Shown in pieces: positions 62,979-64,000 of a stretch of DNA of 64,000 bases. Position numbers and translations under genes: made by a program. The stretch covers positions 3,152,001 through 3,216,000 of the forward strand of contig NZ_CP071090.1 of NCBI RefSeq assembly GCF_017301735.1. Direction: 5' to 3'. Positions within the stretch are counted from its first letter, which is position 1. Every line of letters starts with the position of its first letter. The notes beneath the pieces are model-generated. The model was given only the letters and a program-made list of their open reading frames with translations. It was not told where the DNA came from and did not search any database. The DNA comes from Pyxidicoccus parkwaysis (lineage in GTDB: Bacteria; Myxococcota; Myxococcia; Myxococcales; Myxococcaceae).

Positions 62979-63304
62979 GCAGGCACCTCCTCAAGGTCAG
63001 CGGCGCAAGCCAAGTGCTCCAGCCCGAGGGAGGTCAACGCGAAAGCGGCGGACGCAGCCAAAGAAAAGCCAGCCACCAGAAGAGTCACGGGCTCTCTCGA
63101 CTTCAGTTGGTTGGACCTCATTGCATGGACACGGCCATGAGGCCTTCTCGGTGGGCCGTTCGGTGACCGGACAAGGGAGCCCCGGGTCGTTAGGAGTCTC
63201 TGAACAACAGCCAATGAGTGTTGGGGGTCGGCTGGCCGAAAGGCGTGTCGTCCCGAACCCAGCCCCATTGCAGCGCACGTCGTTCCCGACCCACCTGAGG
63301 GTGA
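62979..63304. other. Divergent intergenic gap before the right-edge NRPS
   Basis: 326 bases between the minus-strand LRR gene and the plus-strand NRPS gene. It should hold both promoters. No clear -35/-10 pair, RNA gene or inverted repeat of note was found, apart from the palindrome-like GGCCATGAGGCC near 63134. Confidence 0.3.
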
Positions 63305-64000
63305 ATGCCGCATCCTGTTGAGTCGCAGTCCCACCACGCCACGGGCCTGGAGTCGGGCAGCGGGCGCCTCTCGTACAACCAGCAGGCACTGTGGTTCGCC
63401 TCCAAGCTGGACCCCATCGCGTACAACCTCGCGTACGGGTTCCGACTCCGAGGCGCGTTGGACCCGGAGTTGTTGCGGCGCGCGCTGTCGCTCCTCGTGG
63501 CGCGGCACCCCGTGCTCCGCACGACGTTCTCCGAGACGGAGCGCGGCCCGCAGCGGGTCCTCCATGACCGGATGGACTTCGCGTTCCAGCACGTCGAGGC
63601 GGCGCACCTCGACGAGGCCGCCATGCTCCAGCGGCTGTATTCCGACGCGGCCCGCCCCTACGACCTCCAGCACGGGCCGGTGCTCCGAAGCGCGCTCTAC
63701 GCGCTCGGCCCGGACGAGCACGTGCTGCTGCTGGCCTGCCATCACCTGTCGCTCGATGGCAGCTCGCTGAGTCTGCTGCTCCAGGACCTTCAGCGGAGCT
63801 ACGCCGCCGTGGCCAGCGGTCGCGAGGCCAGCCTCGGGCCCCCGCCCACGCGGGACTATGACGAGTTCGTCCAGTGGCAGTCGCAGTGGCTCGCCAGCGC
63901 CGAGGGTGAACGGGCACGCACCTGGTGGCGCGAGCAGCTCGCGGGATGCACACCGGTGCTGAACCTGCCGACGGACCGCCCCCGGCCGGCCCGGCAGAGC
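63305..64000 (+). CDS. Nonribosomal peptide synthetase, 5' part (first C domain)
   Basis: ATG 63305 opens a frame that runs off the window. The product begins MPHPVESQSHH and after about 20 residues enters a condensation domain: LSYNQQALWFASKL (motif C1), ARHPVLRTTF, then the active site HHLSLDGSS and the LPTDRPRP motif. A C domain at the N-terminus means this protein accepts a chain from another protein or an acyl donor. It is on the plus strand, opposite to the hybrid cluster, and so belongs to a further peptide cluster that continues to the right. Confidence 0.92.
   Translation, partial: MPHPVESQSHHATGLESGSGRLSYNQQALWFASKLDPIAYNLAYGFRLRGALDPELLRRALSLLVARHPVLRTTFSETERGPQRVLHDRMDFAFQHVEAAHLDEAAMLQRLYSDAARPYDLQHGPVLRSALYALGPDEHVLLLACHHLSLDGSSLSLLLQDLQRSYAAVASGREASLGPPPTRDYDEFVQWQSQWLASAEGERARTWWREQLAGCTPVLNLPTDRPRPARQS

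Overview
The window is very GC-rich and densely coded. It looks like part of a large myxobacterial chromosome (Myxococcus/Corallococcus/Pyxidicoccus type). Signs of this are a myxobacteria-specific DUF2378 (TIGR02265) gene, a MYXO-CTERM-like tail, many lipoproteins, GTG/TTG starts, and long NRPS/PKS genes beside ordinary housekeeping and regulatory genes.

Left edge (1-8881, + strand): the 3' part of an NRPS (C-A-PCP-C-PCP-C; A domain reads as a serine code, second PCP lacks its own A domain). It is followed by an alpha/beta hydrolase with a Cys nucleophile, an MFS exporter and a RidA-like lipoprotein. This looks like the end of a peptide cluster in which one carrier is loaded in trans.

8943-15028: a MoxR ATPase plus DUF2201/VWA pair; then, on the minus strand, an unknown protein, a small lipoprotein with an SHH-type nuclease end and a SUKH immunity protein (a candidate toxin-immunity pair); and a small polymer-forming-like gene that appears to carry a one-base frameshift.

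15040-39445 (all minus strand): a tightly packed hybrid cluster. In transcription order: a polytopic membrane protein, a FAAL-ACP-C-A(monooxygenase)-PCP synthetase with a glycine code, an FkbM methyltransferase, two PKS modules (the first with a KR lacking its catalytic Tyr and Asn), two GT4 glycosyltransferases around a type II thioesterase, a YciI-like protein, an MFS exporter, a cupin/JmjC-like dioxygenase and an acyltransferase-3 protein. Together they suggest a glycosylated lipo-glycyl-polyketide. No TE domain is present on the assembly line.

39446-53739: a TIR protein fused to a thermolysin-like domain that has lost its zinc histidines; an ELWxxDGT/HYR lipoprotein; an outer-membrane barrel; a DEAD-box helicase; DUF2378; an ABC transporter whose permease is fused to an M1 peptidase; a GH5-like lipoprotein; and an M15-like peptidase.

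53864-61088: a NarL/NarX-type two-component pair, a small lipoprotein, then a run of sulfur-transfer genes (E1-like ThiF, TusA, MoaD/ThiS-like carrier, degenerate E1-like protein, JAMM peptidase, APS-kinase-like protein with a basic tail, LarE). A clear promoter (59189-59218) and an intrinsic terminator (60127-60180) lie in this run, the terminator directly before the larE ribosome site.

Right edge: an LRR lipoprotein (minus) and the first domain of another NRPS (plus, from 63305). No rRNA, tRNA, CRISPR array, IS element or phage gene was seen.
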